From contig NZ_SOAP01000001.1 of assembly GCF_004364805.1 (NCBI RefSeq), positions 1,426,001-1,490,000 on the forward strand: a stretch of DNA of 64,000 bases, given 5' to 3'. A program made the position numbers and the translations under genes. The notes beneath the pieces were generated by a model. That model ran no database searches and had not been told where the DNA came from. It saw nothing but the letters and a program-made list of their open reading frames with translations. Source of the DNA: Pelagimonas phthalicica. GTDB lineage: Bacteria > Pseudomonadota > Alphaproteobacteria > Rhodobacterales > Rhodobacteraceae. This document shows positions 41,814 through 50,014 of this stretch, one piece after another (positions within the stretch are counted from its first letter, which is position 1; each line of letters begins with the position of its first letter).

Positions 41814-42332
41814 GATGGGACTAGGGCCTGTGGACGGGTGTTTGATCGCCAGCGCACTTTGCCTGTTTCCATCACCAAAATCATACCTGTAGGCAGTAAC
41901 GCCCCAACGTTTTGGATCAAAGACAGGGTATTCAGCCCACAACACATAGCTGTCCCAATTTACCCCGTGATCAAGATCGGCGGTCAGCCGCGGAAACCTT
42001 TTTTCAACAATAGCAGAAATCCGAGCCTCAACCGTTTCCCAATCCTTATCGGTCAGGAATTCAAGTATGTCGGACACTCGGCAGTGTTCAGGAGTGATCT
42101 GCACCACAAGTTTACCCGCAGAATCTGCCCAAGTCCCCTCCGGGTAAGATAGTGATATCAGAGCATCGTCGGCTTCCGCCCGCTCACCTTCCACTTCAGA
42201 GAGACAATACGTTTCGAACAGCTCCACCGCACGTTCGCCGCGATCAACCGCCTGAAACAGTTCAACAGTCCAATACCCGGCAACGAACCCGAACAACGCA
42301 AAGACCAAGATGCCAATCTGTCTTTTGGTCAT
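41805..42332 (-). CDS. Membrane-anchored protein of unknown function
   Basis: This 175-aa protein has one N-terminal membrane helix (IGILVFALFGFVAGYWTVEL) and a soluble remainder with acidic patches and two Cys (ETYCLSEVEG; TPEHCRVSDIL). I do not recognise the fold. Its ATG overlaps the stop of the SH3-domain gene by 4 nt, so the two are co-translated and possibly act together in the envelope. Confidence 0.6.
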   Translation of the reverse strand: MTKRQIGILVFALFGFVAGYWTVELFQAVDRGERAVELFETYCLSEVEGERAEADDALISLSYPEGTWADSAGKLVVQITPEHCRVSDILEFLTDKDWETVEARISAIVEKRFPRLTADLDHGVNWDSYVLWAEYPVFDPKRWGVTAYRYDFGDGNRQSALAIKHPSTGPSPIKN

Positions 42333-42826
42333 TCCCTGATCTCATCCGGCCCAACACCCCAAAGTGCGGTTTTGGGTGCCCAGCCGCTATAACCGCCTGC
42401 GCTCAGCTTGCACCAGGCCGGGCCGCATTCGCCCAGACGCGCAATCACACCCAGTTCAAGCTGCGCTTTTACCGGGCTGCCGGGATCGGCGCGTTGATGC
42501 AGTTGCAAGAAGTCTTTTTCCACGATCACAGTCCGCACCCCGGATAAGAGCGAATAATGCACCCAACCGCCCGCGCCATCGCGATCACGAACCCGGCGCC
42601 AATGACCGTGTTCGGCGGTAATCTCTAGCGGCATGTCGCGGCGTTTATACACCCAGTCGATGCGATGGGTCAGCGACGGCCCCCGGCGCACATTGCCCTC
42701 ATTGGCTTTCATCGACACGAAACGCGGCAAAGGCAGGTTCGTCACCGGCCCCCTGCTTTGCTCAGCTGCGACAAGATTGCCAAATAGAATGAAAACAAGG
42801 CTATAGGCCCAGCTCTTCACAAACAT
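42329..42826 (-). CDS. Exported SH3-domain protein
   Basis: This 165-aa protein has a signal peptide (MFVKSWAYSLVFILFGNLVA). Two bacterial SH3-like repeats follow: MKANEGNVRRGPSLTHRIDW to GGWVHYSLLSG, and a second one ending CGPAWCKLSAGGYSGWAPKT. Proteins of this type bind peptidoglycan or envelope partners. It is first in a two-gene unit with the membrane-anchored protein downstream. Confidence 0.8.
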   Translation of the reverse strand: MFVKSWAYSLVFILFGNLVAAEQSRGPVTNLPLPRFVSMKANEGNVRRGPSLTHRIDWVYKRRDMPLEITAEHGHWRRVRDRDGAGGWVHYSLLSGVRTVIVEKDFLQLHQRADPGSPVKAQLELGVIARLGECGPAWCKLSAGGYSGWAPKTALWGVGPDEIRE

Positions 42827-42932
42827 TTTCTATTCCCGCTCGAGTTTATTGCGGCGAGGTTCTTGTGCCTCGTCCGATCCACGTGCAGTTTAGCGAAACA
42901 AGGGGCAATCAGGGAAGTTAGGGAGAGCCGCC

Positions 42933-43919
42933 ATGTCATCAAAACGTCTGAGTGTTGTTGTGACGCGACGCTTGCCAGAAGTGGTCGAGACGCGACTGAA
43001 AGAGTTGTTTGACGTGACTTTGCGCGACAGCGACACCCCCATGACCCGGGAAGAGCTGGTTGCCGCCGTGCAAGAGGCCGATGTGCTGGTGCCCACGGTG
43101 ACGGATACGATTGATGCGGGCCTCATTGGGCAGGCAGGGCCTCAGTTAAAACTGATTGCCAATTTCGGGGCTGGTTTTGACCATATCGACGTGGCGACCG
43201 CTCGCAGCCGAGGCATCCTCGTTTCAAACACACCCGGCGTCGTGACCGAAGACACAGCCGACATGGTTCTGGCCCTGATGCTGGGCGTCACGCGCCGCAT
43301 CCAAGAGGGTCTGGCCGTTATGCAGGCTGGAGAGTGGCAAGGCTGGGCTCCGACGGCCTTCCTTGGTGGGCGTCTTGGCGGGCGTCGCCTAGGGATCCTG
43401 GGTATGGGCCGGATTGGTCAAGCCGTGGCGCGCCGCGCGGCCGCCTTTGGCATGCAGATCCACTATCACAACCGCCATCGCCTCCGCCCTGAAACCGAAG
43501 ACGCGTTGCAAGCAACCTATTGGGACAGTCTGGACCAGATGGTGGCCCGTATGGATGTGCTGAGCGTCAATTGCCCCTCAACCCCCAGCACCTATCACCT
43601 GTTGAACGCCCGCCGGCTCAAACTGCTGAAACCCAGCGCGGTGATCGTGAACACGTCGCGCGGTGAGGTCATCGACGAAAACGCCCTGACGCGCATGCTC
43701 AAGGCCGGTGATATTGCAGGAGCTGGTTTGGACGTTTATGAGCACGGGATCAAAGGCAACCCCGAGCTGCGCAACATGCCCAATGTGGTGATGCTGCCCC
43801 ATATGGGGTCCGCCACCGAGGAGGGCCGGGTTGAGATGGGTGAAAAGGTCATCATCAACGTCAAAACCTTTGCCGATGGGCACCGCCCACCGGATCAAGT
43901 CATTCCCGCAATGCTCTGA
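42933..43919 (+). CDS. D-2-hydroxyacid dehydrogenase (glyoxylate/hydroxypyruvate reductase type)
   Basis: This 328-aa NAD(P)-dependent enzyme reduces glyoxylate or hydroxypyruvate, or oxidises D-glycerate. The cofactor motif is GGRRLGILGMGRIGQAVARR. The catalytic Arg lies in NTSRGEVIDENALTRML, Glu near AGLDVYEHG, and His in MLPHMGSATEEGR. It lies alone and is divergent from the SH3-domain unit. The glycolate oxidase operon 10 kb away would generate its substrate glyoxylate, but no direct link is visible. Confidence 0.88.
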   Translation: MSSKRLSVVVTRRLPEVVETRLKELFDVTLRDSDTPMTREELVAAVQEADVLVPTVTDTIDAGLIGQAGPQLKLIANFGAGFDHIDVATARSRGILVSNTPGVVTEDTADMVLALMLGVTRRIQEGLAVMQAGEWQGWAPTAFLGGRLGGRRLGILGMGRIGQAVARRAAAFGMQIHYHNRHRLRPETEDALQATYWDSLDQMVARMDVLSVNCPSTPSTYHLLNARRLKLLKPSAVIVNTSRGEVIDENALTRMLKAGDIAGAGLDVYEHGIKGNPELRNMPNVVMLPHMGSATEEGRVEMGEKVIINVKTFADGHRPPDQVIPAML

Positions 43920-43979
43920 AATCAAGCCCAGGGCAATCTGTACAAAACTGGATGGTTTTCGGACAGATTGCCCGTGGCT

Positions 43980-44735
43980 CTATACCAATAGGCGCACAAG
44001 TTCGGCGACGCGCTGATCGTTGCTCTGCGCAATGGCACCGCTCGACATATGGCGGGAATTCTCAAACCCGATGCGACATTTCCCACCTTTTGCGGCCGCA
44101 TAAACCAAGCAGTCCGTTTCCTTGGGACCAAAGGCACAGACGGCCCAATCAGGGCCAAGCTTGTTCGTTTCCATCCAAGCCAAAAACGGGTCCAACATAT
44201 CAAGGTGTGACGCCTGACCTTCGCTATAGCGCCCAAGGACATAGATCAGTTGCAGGTTCGGGTCGTTAAACCGGTCAGCCGGTAGAACACCCCGCAAAAG
44301 GTCAGCATCTTTAACATCATACAGAATATGCTGAATGGTAATATCCCAGGCATGGCAGGCCTCATAAAACGACCGCGCGGCATCGGGCTCACCCATGATT
44401 TCACGCACAGAAACAGAGACATGCCGGGCCGCAGAGTTAAGCGCGACCTGACGTTGATGCGCCGGCTGATACTTGCCCGCCGCTTCGGTTGTGATCTGAA
44501 TCAGCAAACCGGGGCATTCCTGATGCAGCCGCGCCAGGGCATTCTGATAGGCCCTCGCATCCAACAGATGGCCGCCATCTTCGTCTCGCAAATGCAAATG
44601 CAACGCCCCTGCCCCGGCCTTTTGACAGGCCTTTGCACAGGCAACAATCTCATCCAGGCTGATTGGCACAGCTGGATGATCGCTCTTTTGCAGGCGCGCG
44701 CCGTTAGGGGCGACCATGATTTTTGGTAATCTCAT
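43980..44735 (-). CDS. BKACE-family beta-keto acid cleavage enzyme (DUF849)
   Basis: This 251-aa enzyme starts MRLPKIMVAPNGARLQKSDH. The zinc-binding and active-site blocks GAGALHLHLRDEDGGH and IQITTEAAGKY are visible. BKACE enzymes cleave beta-keto acids with acetyl-CoA, as in lysine fermentation or carnitine breakdown. It is shorter than the usual 270-310 aa. It overlaps the aminotransferase gene by 4 nt, so its keto-acid substrate is probably made by, or fed from, that enzyme. Confidence 0.85.
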   Translation of the reverse strand: MRLPKIMVAPNGARLQKSDHPAVPISLDEIVACAKACQKAGAGALHLHLRDEDGGHLLDARAYQNALARLHQECPGLLIQITTEAAGKYQPAHQRQVALNSAARHVSVSVREIMGEPDAARSFYEACHAWDITIQHILYDVKDADLLRGVLPADRFNDPNLQLIYVLGRYSEGQASHLDMLDPFLAWMETNKLGPDWAVCAFGPKETDCLVYAAAKGGKCRIGFENSRHMSSGAIAQSNDQRVAELVRLLV

Positions 44736-46054
44736 CCAAGCACATCTTTCAGGCTAAGGGACAGCTTGCCAACCAGCTCATCAATCTGTGAGTCACTGAT
44801 GATAAAGGGCGGTGCCAGAAGGACGTGATCGCCTTGCTTGCCGTCGATGGTGCCGCTGCCGGGGTAACAGATTAACCCATTGGCCTGCGCCACCTTTTTC
44901 AACTTGCCCGCGATGCCCATCGCCGGGTCAAACGGTGTTTTGCTTGCCCGATCTTTCACCAGTTCCAACCCTCGGAACATACCGCGCCCGCGGATATCTC
45001 CGATATGGGGATGCTGCCCAAACTCGGCATGCAAAGCCTGATCCAGCTTTTCGCCCATCTCGGCGGAGCGTTTGACAAGCCCGCCTTCGGTCAGCTTTTG
45101 CACCACCACATCCGCCGCCGCTGCGGCAATAGGGTGGCCCAGATAGGTGTGCCCGTGCTGAAAGAACCCGCTGCCCTGTTCAATCGCCTCGTAAATTCGG
45201 CCAGAGCACAACATAGCCCCAATTGGCTGATACCCGGCCCCCAACCCTTTGGCAATGCAGACAATATCCGGAGCGATGCCGTCCTGCTCACAGGCAAACA
45301 AGCTGCCGGTGCGTCCCATGCCGCACATAACCTCGTCCAGGATCAGCAAGATCCCGTATTGATCGCAGATCTCTCGGATGCGTTTGAAATAGCCCGGCGC
45401 GGCGGGTACTGCCCCGGCGGTGGCACCAACAACTGGCTCAGCAATAAAGGCGATCACGGTTTCCGGGCCCACCTCCAGTAGCTTTGTTTCCAGCTCATTC
45501 GCAGCCCGTAGACCGTAATCCTCCAGGCTCTCCCCCTCGGCTCGGTTGCGATATTCATAGCAGGGTGAAATATGGTGGCCTTCGACCATGACCGGGGCAA
45601 AAGGTTCGCGCCGCCACATGTTGCCACCGGTGGCCAGCGCCCCCAGCGTATTGCCATGATAGCTCTGCCGTCGGGCAATGAATTTGTTTCGTTTTGGCTG
45701 GTCTGTTTCAAGCATGAATTGCCGCGCCAGTTTCAACGCTGATTCGACCGCTTCAGACCCGCCAGAAACCAGATAGACCCGTTCGATCCCCTCAGGAGCA
45801 TTAGATATCAAACGGTTAGCCAAACGTTCAGCAGGTTCGGACGTGAAAAAGCCGGTATGGGCAAAGGCCAGCGTCTCGGCCTGTTTCTTGATGGCTTCGA
45901 TCACGTCTTGATCGGAATGCCCCAAGCAGGAAACCGCCGCACCGCCAGAGGCATCAAGGTAATTTTTCCCTTCGGAATCAATCAAATAAACCCCGTCCCC
46001 TCGGACGGCAGTAGGGGGTTGCGACTTGGTGTGTCTGGGAAAGATATGGCTCAT
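44732..46054 (-). CDS. Class-III (omega) aminotransferase
   Basis: This 440-aa PLP enzyme shows NYLDASGGAAVSCLGHSDQD, RQSYHGNTLGALATGG, ILDEVMCGMGRTGSLFACEQ and the PLP lysine in DIVCIAKGLGAGYQPIGAML. It transfers an amino group from an omega-amino acid or amine to a keto acid. Co-transcription with a BKACE gene suggests a short pathway for an amino-keto acid. The divergent RpiR regulator starts 97 nt away. Confidence 0.9.
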   Translation of the reverse strand: MSHIFPRHTKSQPPTAVRGDGVYLIDSEGKNYLDASGGAAVSCLGHSDQDVIEAIKKQAETLAFAHTGFFTSEPAERLANRLISNAPEGIERVYLVSGGSEAVESALKLARQFMLETDQPKRNKFIARRQSYHGNTLGALATGGNMWRREPFAPVMVEGHHISPCYEYRNRAEGESLEDYGLRAANELETKLLEVGPETVIAFIAEPVVGATAGAVPAAPGYFKRIREICDQYGILLILDEVMCGMGRTGSLFACEQDGIAPDIVCIAKGLGAGYQPIGAMLCSGRIYEAIEQGSGFFQHGHTYLGHPIAAAAADVVVQKLTEGGLVKRSAEMGEKLDQALHAEFGQHPHIGDIRGRGMFRGLELVKDRASKTPFDPAMGIAGKLKKVAQANGLICYPGSGTIDGKQGDHVLLAPPFIISDSQIDELVGKLSLSLKDVLG

Positions 46055-46150
46055 TGCGCCCTCCGGTTCTTACACCAAAGATGAAACACAAGGCCTCAAG
46101 TTTGACAACGATTGAAACAAATGAAACATACAAGGGGCAGGAGACGCGCT

Positions 46151-47014
46151 ATGTCAGAGAGTTTTGAAAAACGATTGGCCGAGACCTATGGCCAGCTGTC
46201 AACGCGGTTGCAGACCGCAGCTGATTACGTGGCCAAAAACCCTGTCGACATCGCCACCCGTTCCTTGCGATCAGTTGAGGAAGATACCGGCCTGGCCCCG
46301 GCGACCTTTACCCGACTGGCGCGGGCCATGGGGTATGCCAGTTTTGCTGAGCTCAGAACCGATCTGCGCGGCAAAATCGCCCAAGATGTCAATAACTTCG
46401 CCGCCCGCGCCGAACGGTTGCAAGCTGAGCATGGCAAGGGGCAGCAAAGCTTTTTCTCTGCCCATCTGTCCGCCTGTATCGCCAATATCGACCAAATGGC
46501 TGCGCAACTGGATCAAGAGGCCTTGGCCGAGGCGGTCGACACATTGTACCGCGCCAAACAGGTCGTTGTTTTGGGGGCGTTGGGGTCGACCGGATTGGCT
46601 GAATACCTGTCTTATATGGCCGAGTATTGCGTTGGAAATTGGCGTTTGGCCAACCGGATGGGATCATCCATCGGGGCAACTGTCAGCCAGTTGGGAAAAG
46701 GCGATGCAATGATCGTGATCACCAAGCCGCCCTTTTCGGACACGGTGTTAAAGGCCGCGCAATTGGCGCACGAACACGGGGCCTATGTAATTGTGCTAAC
46801 CGACACCTATGCTTGCCCGGCGCTGCGATACTGCTCGGCCAGCTTTCTTGTGCCGACCGAAAGCCCGCATTTCTATTCATCTTACGTCGCCAGCATGGCC
46901 CTAGCCGAAACGATGATCGGCATGTTGGTGAGCCGGTCCGGACCAGAGGCCAAGGCGCGGATCGCCCGGATCGAAAACATCAACCTGCAGCTGGGCATCG
47001 TATCAGAAGGATAA
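46151..47014 (+). CDS. RpiR-family transcriptional regulator
   Basis: This 287-aa regulator has an N-terminal HTH_6 domain (MSESFEKRLAETYGQLSTRL; SVEEDTGLAPATFTRLARAM) and a C-terminal SIS domain (VVVLGALGSTGLAEYLSYMA; GDAMIVITKPPFSDTVLKAA). RpiR proteins sense phosphosugars or related metabolites. The ATG at 46151 follows GGAGA. It is divergent from the aminotransferase/BKACE pair and is its likely regulator. Confidence 0.87.
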   Translation: MSESFEKRLAETYGQLSTRLQTAADYVAKNPVDIATRSLRSVEEDTGLAPATFTRLARAMGYASFAELRTDLRGKIAQDVNNFAARAERLQAEHGKGQQSFFSAHLSACIANIDQMAAQLDQEALAEAVDTLYRAKQVVVLGALGSTGLAEYLSYMAEYCVGNWRLANRMGSSIGATVSQLGKGDAMIVITKPPFSDTVLKAAQLAHEHGAYVIVLTDTYACPALRYCSASFLVPTESPHFYSSYVASMALAETMIGMLVSRSGPEAKARIARIENINLQLGIVSEG

Positions 47015-47038
47015 AAGCCGGGCGCGAGGCCCGGCTTT
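47014..47038. terminator. Bidirectional terminator between rpiR-like gene and leuA
   Basis: A perfect 10-bp stem AAAGCCGGGC / GCCCGGCTTT with a 5-nt loop. Flanking sequences give CGTTTCTT on the plus side and a short TAT on the minus side, so it mainly serves the plus-strand regulator and partly leuA. Confidence 0.8.
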
Positions 47039-47044
47039 CGTTTC

Positions 47045-48601
47045 TTATACGTCTTTGTAGCTGATTTCCTTGGCATCCGCCCCTGGCCCAACCTTGGAAC
47101 GGCGCACCAGCAACCGGTTCAGCGCCTGGATATAGGCCTTGGCCGAGGCGACAACCGTGTCGGTATCCGCCGACTGGCCAGTGGCAACGATGCCGTCCTC
47201 CTCAAGACGGACAGAGACGGTTGCCTGTGCATCCGTTCCTTCGGTCACGGCGTTGACCTGATACAACTGCAGACGCGCGGTGTTGGGGTGCAGTTTGCGC
47301 ACGGCTTTGAACGTCGCATCCACAGGGCCATCCCCCTTGCAGACCGCCGTCACATCCTGCCCGTCAATTTCCAGCTCAAGCTCGGCTTCGGCTTGACCAC
47401 CGGTGCCGCAAACCACCTTGAGGTTCACCAGATTGATCTGATTGCCATCATCGTCGGCCGTGGAGACCAGCGCGAGGATATCATCGTCGAACACCTCTTT
47501 CTTGCGATCCGCCAATTCTTTGAAACGCACAAAGATATCCTTGAGCTGGTTGTCCCCAACCTCGATCCCAAGATCATTGAGCTTGGCGCGCAAGGCAGCG
47601 CGGCCCGAATGTTTGCCCAGCGGCAGTGACGTGCCAGCGATGCCCACATCCTCGGGGCGCATGATCTCGAACGTCTCGGCATTCTTGAGCATGCCGTCCT
47701 GGTGGATACCGCTTTCATGCGCAAAGGCGTTTTTGCCGACAATGGCCTTGTTGAACTGCACGGCAAAGCCCGACACGGTCGCGACGCGGCGCGAGATATG
47801 CATGATCTTTTTGGTGTCGATGCCAGTATCAAACGGCATGATATCGCCCCGCACTTTCATGGCCATCACGACCTCTTCCAGTGCGGTATTGCCGGCGCGT
47901 TCACCAAGGCCGTTGATGGTACATTCGATCTGACGCGCGCCGCCCTCAACCGCGGCCAAGGCGTTGGCGGTCGCCATGCCAAGGTCGTTGTGGCAATGGG
48001 TGGCAAAGATCACCTCATCCGCCCCCGGAACGGTTTCGATCAGACGCTTGATCAAATCGGCGCTTTCACGTGGGGCGGTATAGCCGACGGTATCCGGGAT
48101 GTTGATCGTGCTGGCACCGGCCTTGATGGCGATTTCAACCACGCGGCACAGGTAATCCCATTCGGTGCGGGTGGCATCCATGGGCGACCACTGCACATTA
48201 TCCACAAGGTTGCGGGCATGGGTCACGGTCTCATGGATGCGTTCGGCCATCTCATCCTGGGTGAGGTTCGGAATGGCGCGATGCAGCGGGGATGTCCCGA
48301 TAAAGGTATGAATACGTGGTTTCGCCGCCTTTTTCACCGCCTCGGCGCAGCGATCGATATCAGGCAATTGCGCGCGGGCCAGACCACAAATCACCGAATT
48401 CTTTGAGCGCTCGGCGATCTCGGACACGGCGCGGAAATCGCCCTCGGAGGCAATCGGAAAACCCGCTTCGATGATGTCCACACCCATATCATCAAGCAGC
48501 TCGGCAATCTCGAGCTTTTCGTCATGGGTCATGGTGGCACCGGGGCTTTGTTCGCCGTCACGGAGCGTGGTATCAAAAATGAGTACTCGATCTTTGGTCA
48601 T
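47045..48601 (-). CDS. leuA: 2-isopropylmalate synthase
   Basis: This 518-aa enzyme condenses acetyl-CoA with 2-ketoisovalerate, the first step of leucine synthesis. Motifs are IFDTTLRDGEQSPGATM, the catalytic HCHNDLGMATANALAAVEGG and NGLGERAGNTALEEVVMAMK. The C-terminal part (from about 390) is the LeuA regulatory domain that binds leucine. It is 15 nt downstream of a cupin gene. A leucine-rich leader peptide lies upstream of both, indicating attenuation in addition to feedback inhibition. Confidence 0.95.
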   Translation of the reverse strand: MTKDRVLIFDTTLRDGEQSPGATMTHDEKLEIAELLDDMGVDIIEAGFPIASEGDFRAVSEIAERSKNSVICGLARAQLPDIDRCAEAVKKAAKPRIHTFIGTSPLHRAIPNLTQDEMAERIHETVTHARNLVDNVQWSPMDATRTEWDYLCRVVEIAIKAGASTINIPDTVGYTAPRESADLIKRLIETVPGADEVIFATHCHNDLGMATANALAAVEGGARQIECTINGLGERAGNTALEEVVMAMKVRGDIMPFDTGIDTKKIMHISRRVATVSGFAVQFNKAIVGKNAFAHESGIHQDGMLKNAETFEIMRPEDVGIAGTSLPLGKHSGRAALRAKLNDLGIEVGDNQLKDIFVRFKELADRKKEVFDDDILALVSTADDDGNQINLVNLKVVCGTGGQAEAELELEIDGQDVTAVCKGDGPVDATFKAVRKLHPNTARLQLYQVNAVTEGTDAQATVSVRLEEDGIVATGQSADTDTVVASAKAYIQALNRLLVRRSKVGPGADAKEISYKDV

Positions 48602-48616
48602 CGTCTTGGTCCTGAA

Positions 48617-48973
48617 TCAGATATGCGGTTTGGGGGCAGGCGCGCGGTCGCTATCCCCGGAATTTGGTTCGCCTTTGGGTTCAATCAAAAGCACTTTGAC
48701 TTCGCTTTCGGCCCGGGGGCGATGCACCACCCCGGCGGGCACAACCACCAGCTCGCCCGCGCCAAAAGTCACGGGATCATGGTCTTCGTAATCCATGGTC
48801 ACTTCGCCTTCGAGCACCAGAAAGAAGTCATCGGTCGTGTCATGTTTGTGAAACGGGTACTCGCCCTTGAATTTCACCACCATAACGTCGTTGTCATTAT
48901 AGCTGGCGACCACATGCGGGTCCCAATGGCTGTCAAACATGGCCAGCTTTTCAGCAAGGTTCACTTTGTTCAT
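48617..48973 (-). CDS. Cupin-domain protein in the leucine operon
   Basis: This 118-aa small beta-barrel has the two cupin motifs: VKFKGEYPFHKHDTTDDFFL with LVLEGEV, and GAGELVVVPAGVVHRPRAES. His residues in both motifs could bind a metal. No enzyme activity is known for this group. It is the first full gene after the leucine leader and lies 15 nt before leuA, so it should be made under leucine limitation. A short 18-codon frame (49029-48973) with GAGGAG before its ATG ends on the cupin start (TGATG). Confidence 0.8.
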   Translation of the reverse strand: MNKVNLAEKLAMFDSHWDPHVVASYNDNDVMVVKFKGEYPFHKHDTTDDFFLVLEGEVTMDYEDHDPVTFGAGELVVVPAGVVHRPRAESEVKVLLIEPKGEPNSGDSDRAPAPKPHI

Positions 48974-49028
48974 CAGATTGTCCTAACGGATTTGCCTAAC
49001 AGAGTTGCGGGGTAACGGCGCGAACACA

Positions 49029-49069
49029 TCTCCTCTGAGCACGCGCGCCGAACCGGCCGCGCTCAGAGG
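49029..49069 (-). promoter_or_regulatory. Attenuator hairpin of the leucine operon
   Basis: On the minus strand CCTCTGAGC pairs perfectly with GCTCAGAGG, extended inside by a GC-rich GCGC/CCGG core. The leader stop codon lies in the first arm and GAGGAG, a ribosome-binding sequence, overlaps the end of the second arm. No T-run follows, so control of translation or Rho-dependent termination is as likely as classical termination. Confidence 0.6.
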
Positions 49070-49149
49070 CGCGTTAGGAGTAGGTCAAAGCCACGGGCAA
49101 ACGGCGCCGGAAGACGCGCGATGCTGGTTATGTGAGTCTGCTTTGACAT
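49063..49149 (-). CDS. Leucine leader peptide
   Basis: This 28-aa frame starts MSKQTHITSIARLPAPF and ends GFDLLLTRL before TGA. The last eight codons hold four Leu, two of them CTA, the pattern expected for ribosome stalling when leucyl-tRNA is scarce. Its stop codon is inside the 5' arm of the hairpin at 49032-49069. It lies about 90 nt upstream of the cupin-leuA genes. Leader peptides of this kind are known for leuA in other proteobacteria. Confidence 0.75.
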   Translation of the reverse strand: MSKQTHITSIARLPAPFARGFDLLLTRL

Positions 49150-49248
49150 GGGCGCGACTATAGCCAGCCCAACGTGAATGAAAAGCAGGTTTTTGCAGAA
49201 ATTTTGTCGGGCGCGGCAAATGAACTAGGTCAGAGGAAAGGAGGCCAA

Positions 49249-49914
49249 ATGAAACACGCATTGATCATTGGTGCTAGCGGCGGGGTCGGTGGCGCAATTG
49301 TCGGGCAGTTGCAGGCAGGGCACTGGCAGGTTTCCCGCCTGTCACGCAGCGGCGACGGGTTGGATCTGACCGATGAGATCAGCGTACAAGACCACATGGA
49401 CCGCATATCTGGCCCTTATGACCTAATCCTGATCGCGACGGGGGCGCTTGAGATCAATGGGGCCAGACCCGAAAAGTCGCTGTCTCAGATATCTGCGCAG
49501 GCGATGATGGATCAATTTGCGCTGAATACCGTTGGTCCTGCTTTGGTATTGCGCCATGCTAAACGGTTGCTGCCCAAGGAGCGCCCCTCGATCATTGCCG
49601 CCCTATCCGCGCGTGTGGGCTCAATCGGTGACAATCATCTTGGCGGCTGGACCGGCTATCGCGCTTCAAAGGCCGCGTTGAACCAAGTGATCCGCTGCGC
49701 CGCGATTGAGCTGGCACGGACCCACAAACAGGCTGCCTGCGTCGCCCTGCACCCCGGAACCGTCGCCACCAAGTTTACCGAACGCTATCAGACGCGGCAT
49801 CCAACCGTGACGCCCGCACAAGCCGCGCAAAACCTGCTGCGCGTGATCACTAAACTGACGCCGGAACAATCCGGGCGGTTCTTTGATTGGGCGGGCAAGG
49901 AAATCCCCTGGTGA
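49249..49914 (+). CDS. Short-chain dehydrogenase (C-factor-like)
   Basis: This 221-aa SDR has the cofactor motif MKHALIIGASGGVGGAIVGQ and the catalytic GYRASKAALNQVIRCAAIEL. It is shorter than usual and resembles C-factor/CsgA-like SDRs. The substrate is unknown. The ATG at 49249 follows AAAGGAGG and gives the family start. Transcribed divergently from the leucine operon, it ends 100 nt before a large secreted-protein gene. Confidence 0.82.
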   Translation: MKHALIIGASGGVGGAIVGQLQAGHWQVSRLSRSGDGLDLTDEISVQDHMDRISGPYDLILIATGALEINGARPEKSLSQISAQAMMDQFALNTVGPALVLRHAKRLLPKERPSIIAALSARVGSIGDNHLGGWTGYRASKAALNQVIRCAAIELARTHKQAACVALHPGTVATKFTERYQTRHPTVTPAQAAQNLLRVITKLTPEQSGRFFDWAGKEIPW

Positions 49915-50014
49915 TTTCGCGCGAAACAGCAAATTTTGCGTTTCGCCTGTTTGAGTGGCGGGCCGCTTGCGCCATAATACCGGCAAAACGCAAAGCAGTG
50001 TAACAGGTGATCGG

